Origin: Paractinoplanes deccanensis
Lineage (GTDB): Bacteria; Actinomycetota; Actinomycetes; Mycobacteriales; Micromonosporaceae
Reading direction: 5' to 3'
Length of the DNA: 64,000 nucleotides
Assembly (NCBI RefSeq): GCF_016862115.1
Contig: NZ_BOMI01000064.1
Coordinates: 29,978-93,977, forward strand
Shown here: positions 32,737-41,548 of the stretch, piece by piece
How the letters are laid out: every line of letters begins with the position of its first letter
How positions within the stretch are numbered: position 1 is the stretch's first letter
Program-made: the position numbers and the translations under genes
The notes under the pieces: generated by a model
Seen by the model: only the letters and a program-made list of their open reading frames with translations
What the model was told of the DNA's origin: nothing
Database searches by the model: none

Positions 32737-32994
32737 TCAGCGGCGGCGCCATCGATAGGCGTCGACGACGGCGTACCCACCCACGAGCGCCACCACCGCA
32801 CAGGTCAGGATGACGCCGGCCGCGCCCCAGGCCACCATCGCGATGGAGAGCAGGCCCCAGACGAGTCCACCCACGACCGCGAGGGGTATCAGAACGTGGC
32901 GGGGCAGGCGCCGCCGGCCGGCCAGCGACGGATAGTCGGTGGTGAGCCGCTCGACGATCTCGGCGAACTCTCGTTCCTTGTCGTTGGTTCCCAT
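32737..32994 (-). CDS. DUF3040-like small membrane protein
   Basis: An 85-residue protein: a charged N-terminus with EREFAEIVERLTTDYPSLA, a basic segment, then two membrane helices and a basic end (DAYRWRRR). This is the layout of DUF3040 proteins of actinobacteria. ATG 32994 (MGTNDKERE) is preferred; the frame is open to 33108 but upstream codons look non-coding. Function unknown. Confidence 0.75.
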   Translation of the reverse strand: MGTNDKEREFAEIVERLTTDYPSLAGRRRLPRHVLIPLAVVGGLVWGLLSIAMVAWGAAGVILTCAVVALVGGYAVVDAYRWRRR

Positions 32995-33162
32995 CGGGTC
33001 AACCTCCCGGCCCAGTGTCCCTCGCCGACGCCCGTTCGTGTGGGCCATGTTCCTCGCCCTTCTAGGACGCATCCCTAAGTTAATTCGTGCAGTCCGGCGA
33101 ATGAACACAAGAGGGACAGCGAATACAGCTGGCGCACAGGAACGCCCGGCTTACTTGTCGCT

Positions 33163-33711
33163 GTGAATCTTCTGCTCGCCGTCGCTGTCGACCTGCTGGC
33201 CATCACGGTGCTGGCGTTCGGGATCTACTTCCCCCGGCACCACCGCCGTGACCTGCTCGTGGCCTATCTGGTGGTCAACGTCGGCGTGCTCGCCGTGGCG
33301 ACGATCCTCGAGTCGGCGACGGTGGGCGTCGGGCTCGGGCTCGGCCTGTTCGGCGTGCTGTCGATCATCCGGCTGCGCTCGTACGAGATCGCCCAGCACG
33401 AGATCGCGTACTACTTCGCCGCGCTCGCCCTCGGCCTGCTGCCGGGCCTGACCGGACGGGTGGACGGCCTGGTCGCCGGACTGATGGCGCTGATCGTGGC
33501 GACCCTGTTCGTCGGCGACCACCCGCGGCTGTTCCCGCGGCACCGCCAGCAGACCGTGCAGCTCGACACCGCGCACACCGACGAGGCCGCTCTGCGCGTA
33601 CACCTGGAGGCTCTGCTCGGCGCGCGTGTGGTGCACCTCTCCGTCCGCCACCTCGACCTGGTCAACGACACCACACTGGTCGAGGTCCGCTACGTGGCCG
33701 CCGCGACGTGA
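33163..33711 (+). CDS. DUF4956 membrane protein
   Basis: A 182-residue protein with about four membrane helices in the first 120 residues (including TVGVGLGLGLFGVLSIIRLR) and a soluble C-terminal 60-residue domain (RVHLEALLGARVVHLSVRHLDLV). DUF4956 proteins are usually encoded next to VTC-domain proteins, as here. It starts at GTG 33163, its stop overlaps the VTC gene start (GTGA). It may be part of a polyphosphate or cell-surface system. Confidence 0.88.
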   Translation: MNLLLAVAVDLLAITVLAFGIYFPRHHRRDLLVAYLVVNVGVLAVATILESATVGVGLGLGLFGVLSIIRLRSYEIAQHEIAYYFAALALGLLPGLTGRVDGLVAGLMALIVATLFVGDHPRLFPRHRQQTVQLDTAHTDEAALRVHLEALLGARVVHLSVRHLDLVNDTTLVEVRYVAAAT

Positions 33712-34448
33712 AGACGATCTCGCTGGAGGAACTGGTCGAGCTCGGCGCGCTGCTCCGGCGCTTCGAGCGCAAATACGTGCTGCCCGCCGCGGCGCTGCCG
33801 GAGCTGTTCGACGCGCTGCCGGCGGACACCCGGATCCTCGACATCGGCGGCCGCCGTCGTTTCCCGTACCGGTCGACGTATTTCGACACCCCCGGCCTGG
33901 ACAGCTATCTCGGCGCCGCGCACCGCCGCCGGCGCCGTTTCAAGCTGCGCGTGCGCAGCTATCTCGGCACCGGCGAGGACTTCCTCGAGGTCAAGACGCG
34001 CGGCCCCCGCGGGGTGACGATCAAGGACCGTTTCCCGTACGAGGGTGAGCACCATCGCCTGACACCGGCCGCACAGACCCTCGCGTCCGGCGTGCTCGCC
34101 GCCGCCCGCATAGTTCCCGGCGGCGCCTTCGGGCCGGCCCTGATCAGCCGGTACGAGCGGACGACGCTCTTCGTGCCCGGCAGCGCCAGCCGGGTCACCA
34201 TCGACCACGACCTCACGTGGGCGCTGCCCGGCACCCCCGAGCCCGTCCCGCTCCCGGGCCGCGTCGTCGTGGAGACGAAGTCGCCGCGCCTCACCTCCCC
34301 GGTCGACCGCCTGCTCTGGTCGCTCGCGCACCGGCCCACCCCGATCTCCAAGTACGCCACCGGCCTCGCCGTCCTGCGGCCGGGCCTGCCCGCCAACCGC
34401 TGGCGTCCCGTGCTGCGGCGCCACCTCACCCCGGAGAGCCCCGCATGA
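33708..34448 (+). CDS. VTC-domain (polyphosphate polymerase-like) protein
   Basis: A 246-residue protein of the triphosphate-tunnel/VTC fold. The N-terminus FERKYVLP is the ExK motif region, followed by YRSTYFDTPGLDSYLGA, KLRVRSYLGTGEDFLEVKTR and a final SKYATGL. These basic and acidic strands line the tunnel in which inorganic polyphosphate is made or bound. It overlaps both neighbours (DUF4956 and the carbohydrate-binding-domain lipoprotein). Together these form the three-gene set often joined with CotH-type kinases, which is not seen here. Confidence 0.88.
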   Translation: MKTISLEELVELGALLRRFERKYVLPAAALPELFDALPADTRILDIGGRRRFPYRSTYFDTPGLDSYLGAAHRRRRRFKLRVRSYLGTGEDFLEVKTRGPRGVTIKDRFPYEGEHHRLTPAAQTLASGVLAAARIVPGGAFGPALISRYERTTLFVPGSASRVTIDHDLTWALPGTPEPVPLPGRVVVETKSPRLTSPVDRLLWSLAHRPTPISKYATGLAVLRPGLPANRWRPVLRRHLTPESPA

Positions 34449-36163
34449 GAAAGCTCGCCGCCGCCGTCGGCACCGCCGCCCTCGCCTCGGTGCTCGCCGC
34501 CTGCTCCGACGACGCCACCCCGGCGCCCGCCGCCACCCCGACGGCGGCCGACAGCGCCGCCACGGTCCTCGCCGCGAACGAGCCCGTGCACGCCGCCGCC
34601 GCGGACACCGGTTCGGCGGCGACGATCGACCTCGGCGGCGGCTCGCCTCCCGACGGCGTCGAGGTCGAGGACGGCACGGTGACCATCACCGCCGCGGGCG
34701 CCTACCGCCTGACCGGCACCCTGAACGGCCAGGTCGTCGTGAACACGCCCAAGGCCGCCGTCACGCTGGTCCTCGACAACGCCACGATCACCAGCGCCGC
34801 GACCGCCGCGATCGCCGCCGTCGAGGCGTCGCGGCTGGACGTGGTGCTCCCGGCCGGCACGAGGAGCACGCTGGCCGACGCGTCCTCGTACCCGCAGGAC
34901 GCCGACGTCAACGCGGCCCTGTTCAGCGCCGGCGACCTGACCGTCGGCGGCACCGGCGCGCTGACCGTGACCGGCAACGGCAACGACGGCATCGCCTCCA
35001 AGGACGGGCTGCTCGTCTCGTCGGGCACGATCACCGTGCGGGCGAAGGACGACGGCCTGCGCGGCAAGGACTACCTGGTGGTCCGGGACGGCACGATCCG
35101 GGTCACGTCCGGCGGCGACGGCCTCAAGGCGGACAACGACACGGACCCGCGCGCGGGTTTCGTCGCCGTCGCCGGCGGGACCGTCGAGGTGACGTCCGGC
35201 GGCGACGGCGCCGACGCGGCCACCGACCTGGTGCAGACCGGCGGCACCCTGAAGGTGACCGCCGGCGGCGGCCACGGCACCGCGCCCGCCGGCGACCCGT
35301 CCACCAAGGGCCTGAAGTCCGGCGTCGTCACCGTGCTGGAGGCGGGCACCGCCACCGTGGACGCGAGCGACGACGCCGTCCACAGCGACGGCTCGATCCA
35401 CCTGGCCGGCACCACGCTGAGCGCGGCAAGCGGCGACGACGGCGTCCACGCCGAGAACACCCTGCGCGTCTCGGCCGGCAAGGCCGCCGTCACCACGTCC
35501 GTCGAGGGCGTCGAGGCCGCCCACGTCGACGTCACCGGCGGCGCCACCACGATCGTCTCCAGCGACGACGGCCTGAACGCCGCCGGCGGCGACGGCGGCG
35601 GTCTCGGCGCCCCCGGCGGCGAAGAGGTGGGCGACTACACCGCCACGGTCACCGGCGGCACCCTGATCATCGACGCCGAGGGCGACGGCTTCGACTCGAA
35701 CGGCACCGCCTCCATCACCGGCGGCACGGTCGTCGTGAGCGGCCCTTCCGGCCGGGGCAACGGCGCCCTCGACGTCAACGGCACCTTCACCATGTCCGGC
35801 GGCACCCTCTTCGCCGCCGGCAGCGCCAGCATGCCCGTCGCCCCCGACGAGAGCTCGGACCAGGCCTGGCTGGCGGTCACCCTGGACACCCCGGCCCTCG
35901 CCGGCACAACCCTGCACGTGACGGACACCAGCGGCAAGGTCCTGGCCACCTTCGTCACCCACAAGCCGGCCGAGAACATCGTCTTCTCGTCCCGCACCCT
36001 CAAGAAGGACACCGAATACCAAATTCATTCGGGCGGCAAAGCCTCCGGAGCGGACGTGGGAGGCCTCACCGAGTCAGGCACCCTCGAATCAGCCCATCAG
36101 ACAGCCACCGTCACCTCGGGCGTAGCCCCCGAGGGCGGCTGGGGGCGCAGGCCGGGCCGCTGA
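34445..36163 (+). CDS. Secreted lipoprotein with carbohydrate-binding-like domain (DUF4353 type)
   Basis: A 572-residue lipoprotein (signal MRKLAAAVGTAALASVLAAC, lipid on Cys20). The mature part is a long beta-helix-like repeat protein: VVNTPKAAVTLVLDNATITS and many SGGDGLKADN / ASGDDGVHAEN type repeats, ending in a C-terminal domain with HKPAENIVFSSRTLKKDTEY. This matches the carbohydrate-binding domain family found with VTC/DUF4956 genes. It should be anchored on the outer face of the membrane. The ATGA overlap with the VTC gene shows coupling. Confidence 0.85.
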   Translation: MRKLAAAVGTAALASVLAACSDDATPAPAATPTAADSAATVLAANEPVHAAAADTGSAATIDLGGGSPPDGVEVEDGTVTITAAGAYRLTGTLNGQVVVNTPKAAVTLVLDNATITSAATAAIAAVEASRLDVVLPAGTRSTLADASSYPQDADVNAALFSAGDLTVGGTGALTVTGNGNDGIASKDGLLVSSGTITVRAKDDGLRGKDYLVVRDGTIRVTSGGDGLKADNDTDPRAGFVAVAGGTVEVTSGGDGADAATDLVQTGGTLKVTAGGGHGTAPAGDPSTKGLKSGVVTVLEAGTATVDASDDAVHSDGSIHLAGTTLSAASGDDGVHAENTLRVSAGKAAVTTSVEGVEAAHVDVTGGATTIVSSDDGLNAAGGDGGGLGAPGGEEVGDYTATVTGGTLIIDAEGDGFDSNGTASITGGTVVVSGPSGRGNGALDVNGTFTMSGGTLFAAGSASMPVAPDESSDQAWLAVTLDTPALAGTTLHVTDTSGKVLATFVTHKPAENIVFSSRTLKKDTEYQIHSGGKASGADVGGLTESGTLESAHQTATVTSGVAPEGGWGRRPGR

Positions 36164-36254
36164 CCGTCTCCGCCTCGCCAGACGCCACCCGTGGAGACCG
36201 ACATCGCAGTCCGCCCACGTCGTCGGATCCGCTTGCAGGCGAGAGTGCGTTGCC

Positions 36255-36752
36255 CTACTCGACCTGAGATCCTTGTGGCGGGCAACCGAGAGCCTTGGTG
36301 AGACGCACATCCTCTTCTTGATAGCCGCGCCGGGCGTAGAAGGCTCGGGCCGGAGCGTTCGCCGCGCCGGTCTCCAAGGTGAGATGCCGAAGCCCGCGAC
36401 CGCGAGCCCATGCCTCTGCCGCATGCATCAGGAGGCTGCCCACGCCACGCCGTTCGTGCTCGGCCCGCACCACAAGCTCACCGACGTAGGCGTCGACCTC
36501 GCCGGTGAAATGCCGGCGTTGAGCAACCGTCACCACGCCGACGACCTCCTCGCCTACCTGAGCCACCAACACTTCACGATCCTCGGCGTCGGCGTTGGCG
36601 AGCGATTCGTCGATCCATCCCGCAACGGCTCTGCGGACAGCTTCGGCGTCACGCCAGTGGGCGACGCCGAACTCCAAGCGGGGAGCGAGCAAGACAACAG
36701 CCTCCCGGTCGTGTGGCTCGTATCGGCGGACGCTGACCGCGGCATCAGACAT
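36255..36752 (-). CDS. GNAT acetyltransferase
   Basis: A 165-residue GNAT protein: VAQVGEEVVGVVTVAQRRHF for beta-3/4, the acetyl-CoA motif EHERRGVGSLLMHAAEAWAR near residue 105, and NAPARAFYARRGYQEEDVRLTK at the end. ATG 36752 (MSDAAVSVRRYEP) is chosen; the upstream in-frame ATG 36803 adds unlikely sequence. Acceptor unknown. It sits at the left edge of the accessory region. Confidence 0.85.
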   Translation of the reverse strand: MSDAAVSVRRYEPHDREAVVLLAPRLEFGVAHWRDAEAVRRAVAGWIDESLANADAEDREVLVAQVGEEVVGVVTVAQRRHFTGEVDAYVGELVVRAEHERRGVGSLLMHAAEAWARGRGLRHLTLETGAANAPARAFYARRGYQEEDVRLTKALGCPPQGSQVE

Positions 36753-36913
36753 GAGCCAATGATGACGAAGGGAACCCCCTCGAATAAACACCGAGGCCAC
36801 CATCGGGAACTGCCGCGTCGAGGGCGTTGGTGCTCTTGCCGGCGGTGACGCACCGTGAGTTATGACTACTTCTACAGTTTCCGGTCACGCGTGGATTCGC
36901 CGTTGACGAGCGC

Positions 36914-37754
36914 ATGCTGCGTGCGGCGGCGGCCGCGTACCTGGGCCGGTACCGTGGTGAGTCCCGCGTTCACACCGGCTCCGACCTCAAGGTGTCCTTG
37001 ACCTGGTGCTCAGGTCGAGAACTTGACCCGCTGTGCCTGGGCCGGGCTGAGATCGAACGGTATGTGCGCTGGTTGCAGGACGTCCGCCGCTGCCGGCGTT
37101 CCACCGTCTCTCGCCGACTGTCGGTCGTGGTCGGCTTCTACCGCGTGTGCGTCATTGACCAGCTTTGACCCACACGCCGGCCGACTCACCGACGCTCGGG
37201 CTCGGTCATCTTCAGTTCGAGGCCCTGCTCACGACCGCACGGCTGTCGGCCAACCGCGACGACTTCGCGTTGATCGCGATGCTCGGCCTGCTCGGGCTGC
37301 GGATCTTCGAAGCCAGCGGGTGCGAACATCGCTGATCTCGGCGAGGAGCACGGCCATCGTGTCCTGAAGATCCGCGGCAAGGGCGACAAGACGGTGCTGG
37401 TTCCGCTGCCTCCTGCTGCTCGGGCCATCGAGCATGCCACCGCGGGCCGCGGGCCGCGGGCAGGGGCCGATCTTGCGCAACCGGCTCGGTCGGCGGATGG
37501 ATCGGCACGCCGCGACTCGGCGGCTGCGGCAGCTGTCCGCATCGTCCGGGATCCGGATGCCGCGGATGCACCCGCACATGCTGCGCCACACGTTCGTCAC
37601 GACCATGCTCGACGCGGGAGTCAGCCTCCGTGACGTGCGGATCGCGGCCCGGCACGCCGACCCGAAAACCACGATGCGCTACGACCGGGCCCACAAGAAC
37701 CTCGACCGGCACCCCAACTACATCCTCGCTGCCTACATGGCCTCTGGCACCTGA
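36914..37754 (+). pseudogene. Decayed tyrosine recombinase (integrase) gene
   Basis: Fragments of one XerC-like integrase lie in three frames. The N-terminal SAM-like domain (LRAAAAAYLGRYRGESRVHT, 36914-37168) ends at a stop; frame shift near 37163. Then LGHLQFEALLTTARLSANRDDFALIAMLGLLGLRIFEAS continues until a one-base shift near 37319 (ANIADLGEEHGHRVLKIRGKGDK follows in the next frame). A 7-bp duplication (GGGCCGC, 37444-37457) shifts the frame again before the catalytic C-terminus HMLRHTFVTTMLDAG, ARHADPKTTMRYD with the Tyr. At least three frameshifts make it inactive. It suggests an old integrated element covering the region to its right. Confidence 0.8.
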
Positions 37755-37767
37755 ACGCTCGAGGCCT

Positions 37768-37798
37768 GCCAGCCCGGGGATCGCCCCGGCCGGCTGGC
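37768..37798. terminator. Hairpin after the integrase relic
   Basis: GCCAGCC (37768-37774) and GGCTGGC (37792-37798) form a stem with a nested CGGGG/CCCCG pair. It lies 14 bp after the last integrase codon. Confidence 0.5.
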
Positions 37799-37949
37799 CT
37801 CGTCCGGTAACCGACCTATCCCATCGCTGGCGGACGAACGTCCGCCTCATCGCTGGATCGATCTCGCGTACGCGGACATGCCGAGAAGAATGCGTCGGCT
37901 GGTGCGCCGCTGGCTAGCCAACGCTGGAATGCAGTACAAACTCGTAGGT

Positions 37950-38840
37950 TTAGAAGCGAACCGTCTGCATCTTCTCGCCGTCTGCGCCGCCCTTTTGTGT
38001 CCAGGTGATCCGGATGAGGTGTTGAGACGTAGATCCAAAACTGGCCCACACCGGCATTTCAATAGGGGCACCCGGAACAAGATACTCAATCGAATATTTC
38101 TCCGGCATGGACACCGGCTGCCAATCTTCCGGCCGTGGATCTGGTGCCACCCAGTCAAAGTCGACATTTTCGGCAACCGCACTGCCGATATTCTCAAATA
38201 CGAGATACTCGTAGTTCTGAATTTTCAAGCGACCCTTGGAGTCAACTTTTTGCCGCTGCTCCTTCCTGGTCTTGGCGACGACATCGGCGACCAACTCTGC
38301 CGGTTTCTGCGGACTTTCGGGCGTCGGCAGGTGGAGTCGCTCACGGACGGTACGAAGGAGATCTCTCTTGATCAGGTCGGTAAGCTGCTCGACCGAGCTG
38401 TACTCACGATAGATTCCCCATGTCTGCGCCCTGGACTTGAAGTCCTGCACGGCCGAGTATTGTTTTGGATCAATAGATGACGGAACGACCGGCTGGTTGG
38501 AGAAACACAGAACTCCTGGCTTCCCGGCGCTGACTACTCGTTCGAGTTCATGGACCGTTGCCGCAGTTCCGTCAGGCAGTAGCGAACCAATCTTGGTCCA
38601 AAAGATACCGATGACCATATCGGCACTATCGACAATCTGAGTGTCGAGCAAGTCCTGGGGGTGGGAGCCTAGATCAGCACGACTGTGCGTTTCCCAAAGC
38701 ACAGGCAGAAGAATAACTTGCAGCGCGGCGGCGTGCTCGTCGTTGAACTCCCATAAAGTCTGGCGTAGCGCATCACGTTCGGCAGCGACATCACTCGGGG
38801 AGGCTATGAGGACGGAGACGACGTTCGCGGGGTAAACCAT
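37950..38840 (-). CDS. DUF4062-type protein, possible TIR-like immune effector
   Basis: A 296-residue soluble protein. Residues 1-125 follow the DUF4062 pattern: VSVLIASPSDVAAERDAL, LLPVLWETHSRADLG, a Rossmann-like DTQIVDSADMVIGIFWTKIG and a second strand GKPGVLCFSNQPV. The C-terminal 100 residues (GRLKIQNYEYLVFENIGSAV, then VPGAPIEMPVWASFG) look like a beta-sandwich. Base composition is about 50-55% GC, far below its neighbours, and codon use is unlike them, so it was acquired by transfer. DUF4062 folds are related to TIR and appear in prokaryotic defence operons and islands. It lies next to a dead integrase and alone; partners are not obvious. Confidence 0.8.
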   Translation of the reverse strand: MVYPANVVSVLIASPSDVAAERDALRQTLWEFNDEHAAALQVILLPVLWETHSRADLGSHPQDLLDTQIVDSADMVIGIFWTKIGSLLPDGTAATVHELERVVSAGKPGVLCFSNQPVVPSSIDPKQYSAVQDFKSRAQTWGIYREYSSVEQLTDLIKRDLLRTVRERLHLPTPESPQKPAELVADVVAKTRKEQRQKVDSKGRLKIQNYEYLVFENIGSAVAENVDFDWVAPDPRPEDWQPVSMPEKYSIEYLVPGAPIEMPVWASFGSTSQHLIRITWTQKGGADGEKMQTVRF

Positions 38841-39207
38841 GCCTACCTTCTACACCATGCGCGGACCAACGCGTAGAGCAAGGCTATCACTCCTGCGCGA
38901 TCTCCCATTGGAACAGCTTGTTTACGATTTTGTAGCTTTTGTTCGTGCGCGCTCATCTGCCGCGTACAAGGCGCGCGCCGGGCTACCGGACTCGAACCGG
39001 CTCATACCTCGCGGTCGGCAGCACAGAAGTGCTGGCACGGAGTTTCCCACCCGCCTTTGCCCGGCGCGCGGCACCAGGTTAGCTGCCAGCCAGCGCCGAT
39101 GCACGGGAGCTTTCTGGGCGTGCGCTCTCATAGCCGCTGTCCGTGCGCGTCCGCGGCACGTGAGCCAAACTGCGTCTCTGAACTCGCACCGTGCGTAGGG
39201 TCGGAGC
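38841..39207. other. Low-GC intergenic stretch with tRNA-like 3' fragment
   Basis: No gene can be supported. On the minus strand the text GCCGGTTCGAGTCCGG (38989-39001 region) is a T-arm with TTCGAGT loop followed by a GC stretch, but no anticodon or D arm precedes it, so it is at most a tRNA 3'-end remnant as left at integrase attachment sites. This is weak evidence. Confidence 0.3.
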
Positions 39208-39624
39208 ATGAGTGACTACGTTCCGTCGCCTGTCGCTGTGGCAGCAATGCGGCGGCTGGTGGCGAGCGTTGCCGGAACGGGGCCGATCCTCGAGGAGCAT
39301 GTGAACGACAACGACGAAGTTCTGCCGCATCTGCTCATTGCCGATCTCCGCCGCTGGTTCGTCGACGCGGTGGTGGCAGGGAACGCCCGCGGCGTCACAG
39401 ATTTCCTCGCCGCCATCGAAGTTCTGTATGCCAGCGAAGACCCCGACACACGCAACGTCATGGAAGTTTCGTTCATGGAAGATCTGTTAGCACTGCCGGA
39501 TGCTAATGAACAGGCAGCCATCGAGGTCTTGCAACTGAGGGCCGGACCGAGGACGCGGGAGGGTCTGATCGCGACGTACACATACCTGCACCCGCCCGGT
39601 GACGAGGCCCGTCCTGCGTCGTAG
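39208..39624 (+). CDS. DUF7674-like protein
   Basis: A 138-residue acidic protein. The text EEHVNDNDEVLPHLLIADLRRWF, then NVMEVSFMEDLLAL, resembles the DUF7674 pattern of small proteins, some of which act as immunity proteins in polymorphic toxin loci. It has no signal peptide. The family assignment is from memory of the pattern. It stands in the accessory region, 370 bp after the DUF4062 gene on the other strand; no toxin gene is adjacent. Confidence 0.65.
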   Translation: MSDYVPSPVAVAAMRRLVASVAGTGPILEEHVNDNDEVLPHLLIADLRRWFVDAVVAGNARGVTDFLAAIEVLYASEDPDTRNVMEVSFMEDLLALPDANEQAAIEVLQLRAGPRTREGLIATYTYLHPPGDEARPAS

Positions 39625-39978
39625 AGGACTCCCGGCACCGTTCTGCCCAATGCGCCATGAGCGCACTCTTCTAGCCGCGATTCGCGTGCCGGCTGGGTCA
39701 TCGTGCGTCGAGCCTTCCCCGGCGCACAGAGCGGGGGATGGCTCAGGACGACGAAGTTCAGTCGACGAGGGCGGCAAGAGTTGTTCTCGCAGCACGGGTC
39801 GTAGTCGACGACTGCGGCAAGCGGCACGGCCGGTGCGCCGGGACGCGCGATGATGACGGCCGGGTCCGCCCGAGTCGCAGCCGGCCCGAGCGACCTGCAC
39901 GCCCGGTGCCGGCCGTTCGGCGTCGCTATCGCATTGCCATCCCAGCATTACGAACTGTTGGAACATGGGGCAGCAGCT
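39625..39978. other. Stretch without a supported gene
   Basis: Open frames here lack coherent family sequence on both strands. It may be debris of the mobile region. I see no repeats or RNA genes. Confidence 0.3.
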
Positions 39979-40353
39979 TCATCTGCCGGCTTTTCTTGAG
40001 CCGGGGCGCCGACCGCCACGTGCAGGCCCAGAGCCGCGGGATCGGCCCGGCTGATCAGCTGGGCCGTCGACGGCACCAGGGCTGGAGAACGACACCGAAG
40101 GTGCCGCGGGCCGGGAAGACTGGGGTGGCGGCCATTGCGACGCTGTGATCTGCGCTCCGGTGACCGGCACCTTGGGCGAGAGGTGGTCGAGCAACCGCTG
40201 CGCCAGTGTGGCATCGATCTCGAGGTCGGCGCTGATGCGTACGTCGGCGTCGGTCGCCAGGTCCACGACGTCGTCGCTGGTGAACGCGCCCGCTCCGATA
40301 GTGCTCAACCGTCGTGCGAACTCCTGCGCATTGATCATCTGCAGCCTCATCCT
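39979..40353 (-). CDS. Hypothetical small protein, probably truncated or decayed
   Basis: A 124-residue frame starting MRLQMINAQEFARRL. The first 70 residues (ISADLEIDATLAQRLLDHL) look like real protein with alternating hydrophobic pattern; the last 50 are Pro/Gly/Arg-rich and probably out of frame after a mutation. I do not recognise a family. It could be a relic. Confidence 0.4.
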   Translation of the reverse strand, partial: RMRLQMINAQEFARRLSTIGAGAFTSDDVVDLATDADVRISADLEIDATLAQRLLDHLSPKVPVTGAQITASQWPPPQSSRPAAPSVSFSSPGAVDGPADQPGRSRGSGPARGGRRPGSRKAGR

Positions 40354-40606
40354 CGGATTGCCAACAACCCACCGTAACCCCCGCTTCAGTTGCCAGGCCC
40401 TGCCCCCACGGTGCGGGCCACTGCGGCTACGAAGGCGCCAAGCGCGCAACCCCGCGCGGAGAGCGTCGCCATGGAGCCCTCAAAGCACACCTCACCTGTC
40501 GCGTACCGTTCGCTCCAAAACGTGATGATGATGCTCCTTCGTGCCGCCATGTCCACAAACCGCGGCTGCCTCTCCGTCATCGTCTTCGACAGCTGCGCGC
40601 GCCGCC

Positions 40607-40820
40607 CCGAGGCTCGACCACGACCTTGGTGACGAGGACACGATCTGGCCGGTCGTGGAGTTGTTGGAGCGAGCCGCCTTCGACGGCGAGCCGTTCGACA
40701 TCGGGATCGTCTACATTCACTCGGCCAATCCGGCCCGGGGTGGTCGAGGTTCGGCAGGCGCTGGAGCGCTGGGGCTATCCCGTACGGCCGGTGCCCGGCT
40801 CGCCGCACGTCGTTTACTGA
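40607..40820 (+). pseudogene. Fragment of a cREC-like (cyclic-phosphate receiver) protein
   Basis: LDHDLGDEDTIWPVVELLE and FDGEPFDIGIVYIHSANPARG in one frame, continued after a shift near 40738 by VEVRQALERWGYPVRPVPG in another, form one protein end. The LDHDLG-D pattern is like the cREC_REC domain, which in some bacteria belongs to nucleotide-signalling or toxin-type systems. The N-terminus with the first strand is missing. The frame break makes it a pseudogene, unless the frameshift is a sequencing error. Confidence 0.45.
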
Positions 40821-40954
40821 AGGAGCGCCAGCCAGTCAAGTGACGCTGGGCGGTCCAGATCCGGGCCGTGTCGCGGGTGCCGGTGGACGAACACCTGGAT
40901 CGGCGGGCCGTTCGGCCCATCGCTGAAGTTGATCTTGTCGGGGACACTGCGGGG

Positions 40955-41494
40955 ATGTCGCGATGGGACGTGCTGGGGCTGGTGGCGGAGAAGAGGGCGC
41001 GGAAGCGGGAAGAGGAGGCGCGGCGGCGGGAAGAGGAGGCGCGGCGCAAGCGGCGCGACCTGAAGATCCTCGCGGGCGTACTGGTCGTCTGCGCGGGCGT
41101 GATCACCGTTGGCGCGCTCACCGAGGACGACGAGAGCGCAGCGCCGGCGGCGTCGGCCTCCGCCGCAGCCGTTTCCGGTGCGCAGCCGGGGTCGCCGGCT
41201 CCGGTCGGGGTGCAACCGGTGGTGACCGCGACGGCCTCGATCAGCCCGTCCGCGTCTGCGGTGCGGCCGTCGTCGGCCGCGCCCACCCGGTCGGCCACGC
41301 CGAGCCCGAAGCCGACCACCACGACGAAGCCCATGCCCACGGCCGACGACGAGGAAGCGGCGGCAGAAGTGGATCCCCGGTACGCCACCTGCGCGAAGGC
41401 GATCGCCGCCGGCCACGGCCCGTACTACAGGGGCGAGGATCCGGAGTATTTCTGGTACCGCGACCGGGACAAAGACGGCGTGGTCTGCGAATAG
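40955..41494 (+). CDS. Excalibur-domain membrane protein
   Basis: A 179-residue protein: a charged coiled-coil start (KRARKREEEARRREEEARRK), one membrane helix (ILAGVLVVCAGVITVGAL), a long Ser/Ala/Pro/Thr linker, and a C-terminal Excalibur domain (YATCAKAIAAGHGPYYRG, then DRDKDGVVCE) with two Cys and the acidic calcium-binding loop. The Excalibur domain would lie outside the cell. ATG 40955 is chosen; the frame is open to 40868 but that part is not like the family. Its partner is unknown. Confidence 0.85.
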   Translation: MSRWDVLGLVAEKRARKREEEARRREEEARRKRRDLKILAGVLVVCAGVITVGALTEDDESAAPAASASAAAVSGAQPGSPAPVGVQPVVTATASISPSASAVRPSSAAPTRSATPSPKPTTTTKPMPTADDEEAAAEVDPRYATCAKAIAAGHGPYYRGEDPEYFWYRDRDKDGVVCE

Positions 41495-41548
41495 GGTAAA
41501 TGGGATCGGCGCCGGGTCCTTCTCAGCCGGTCGTGCTACAGAGGAGAC

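Noticed and set aside
40386..40580. 64-residue minus-strand frame MTERQPRFVDMAARRS
   Set aside because: No family match and overlapping debris; not enough support as a gene.
36850..41500. Complete prophage or integrative element
   Set aside because: Only a dead integrase and scattered small genes are present; no structural, transfer or replication genes.
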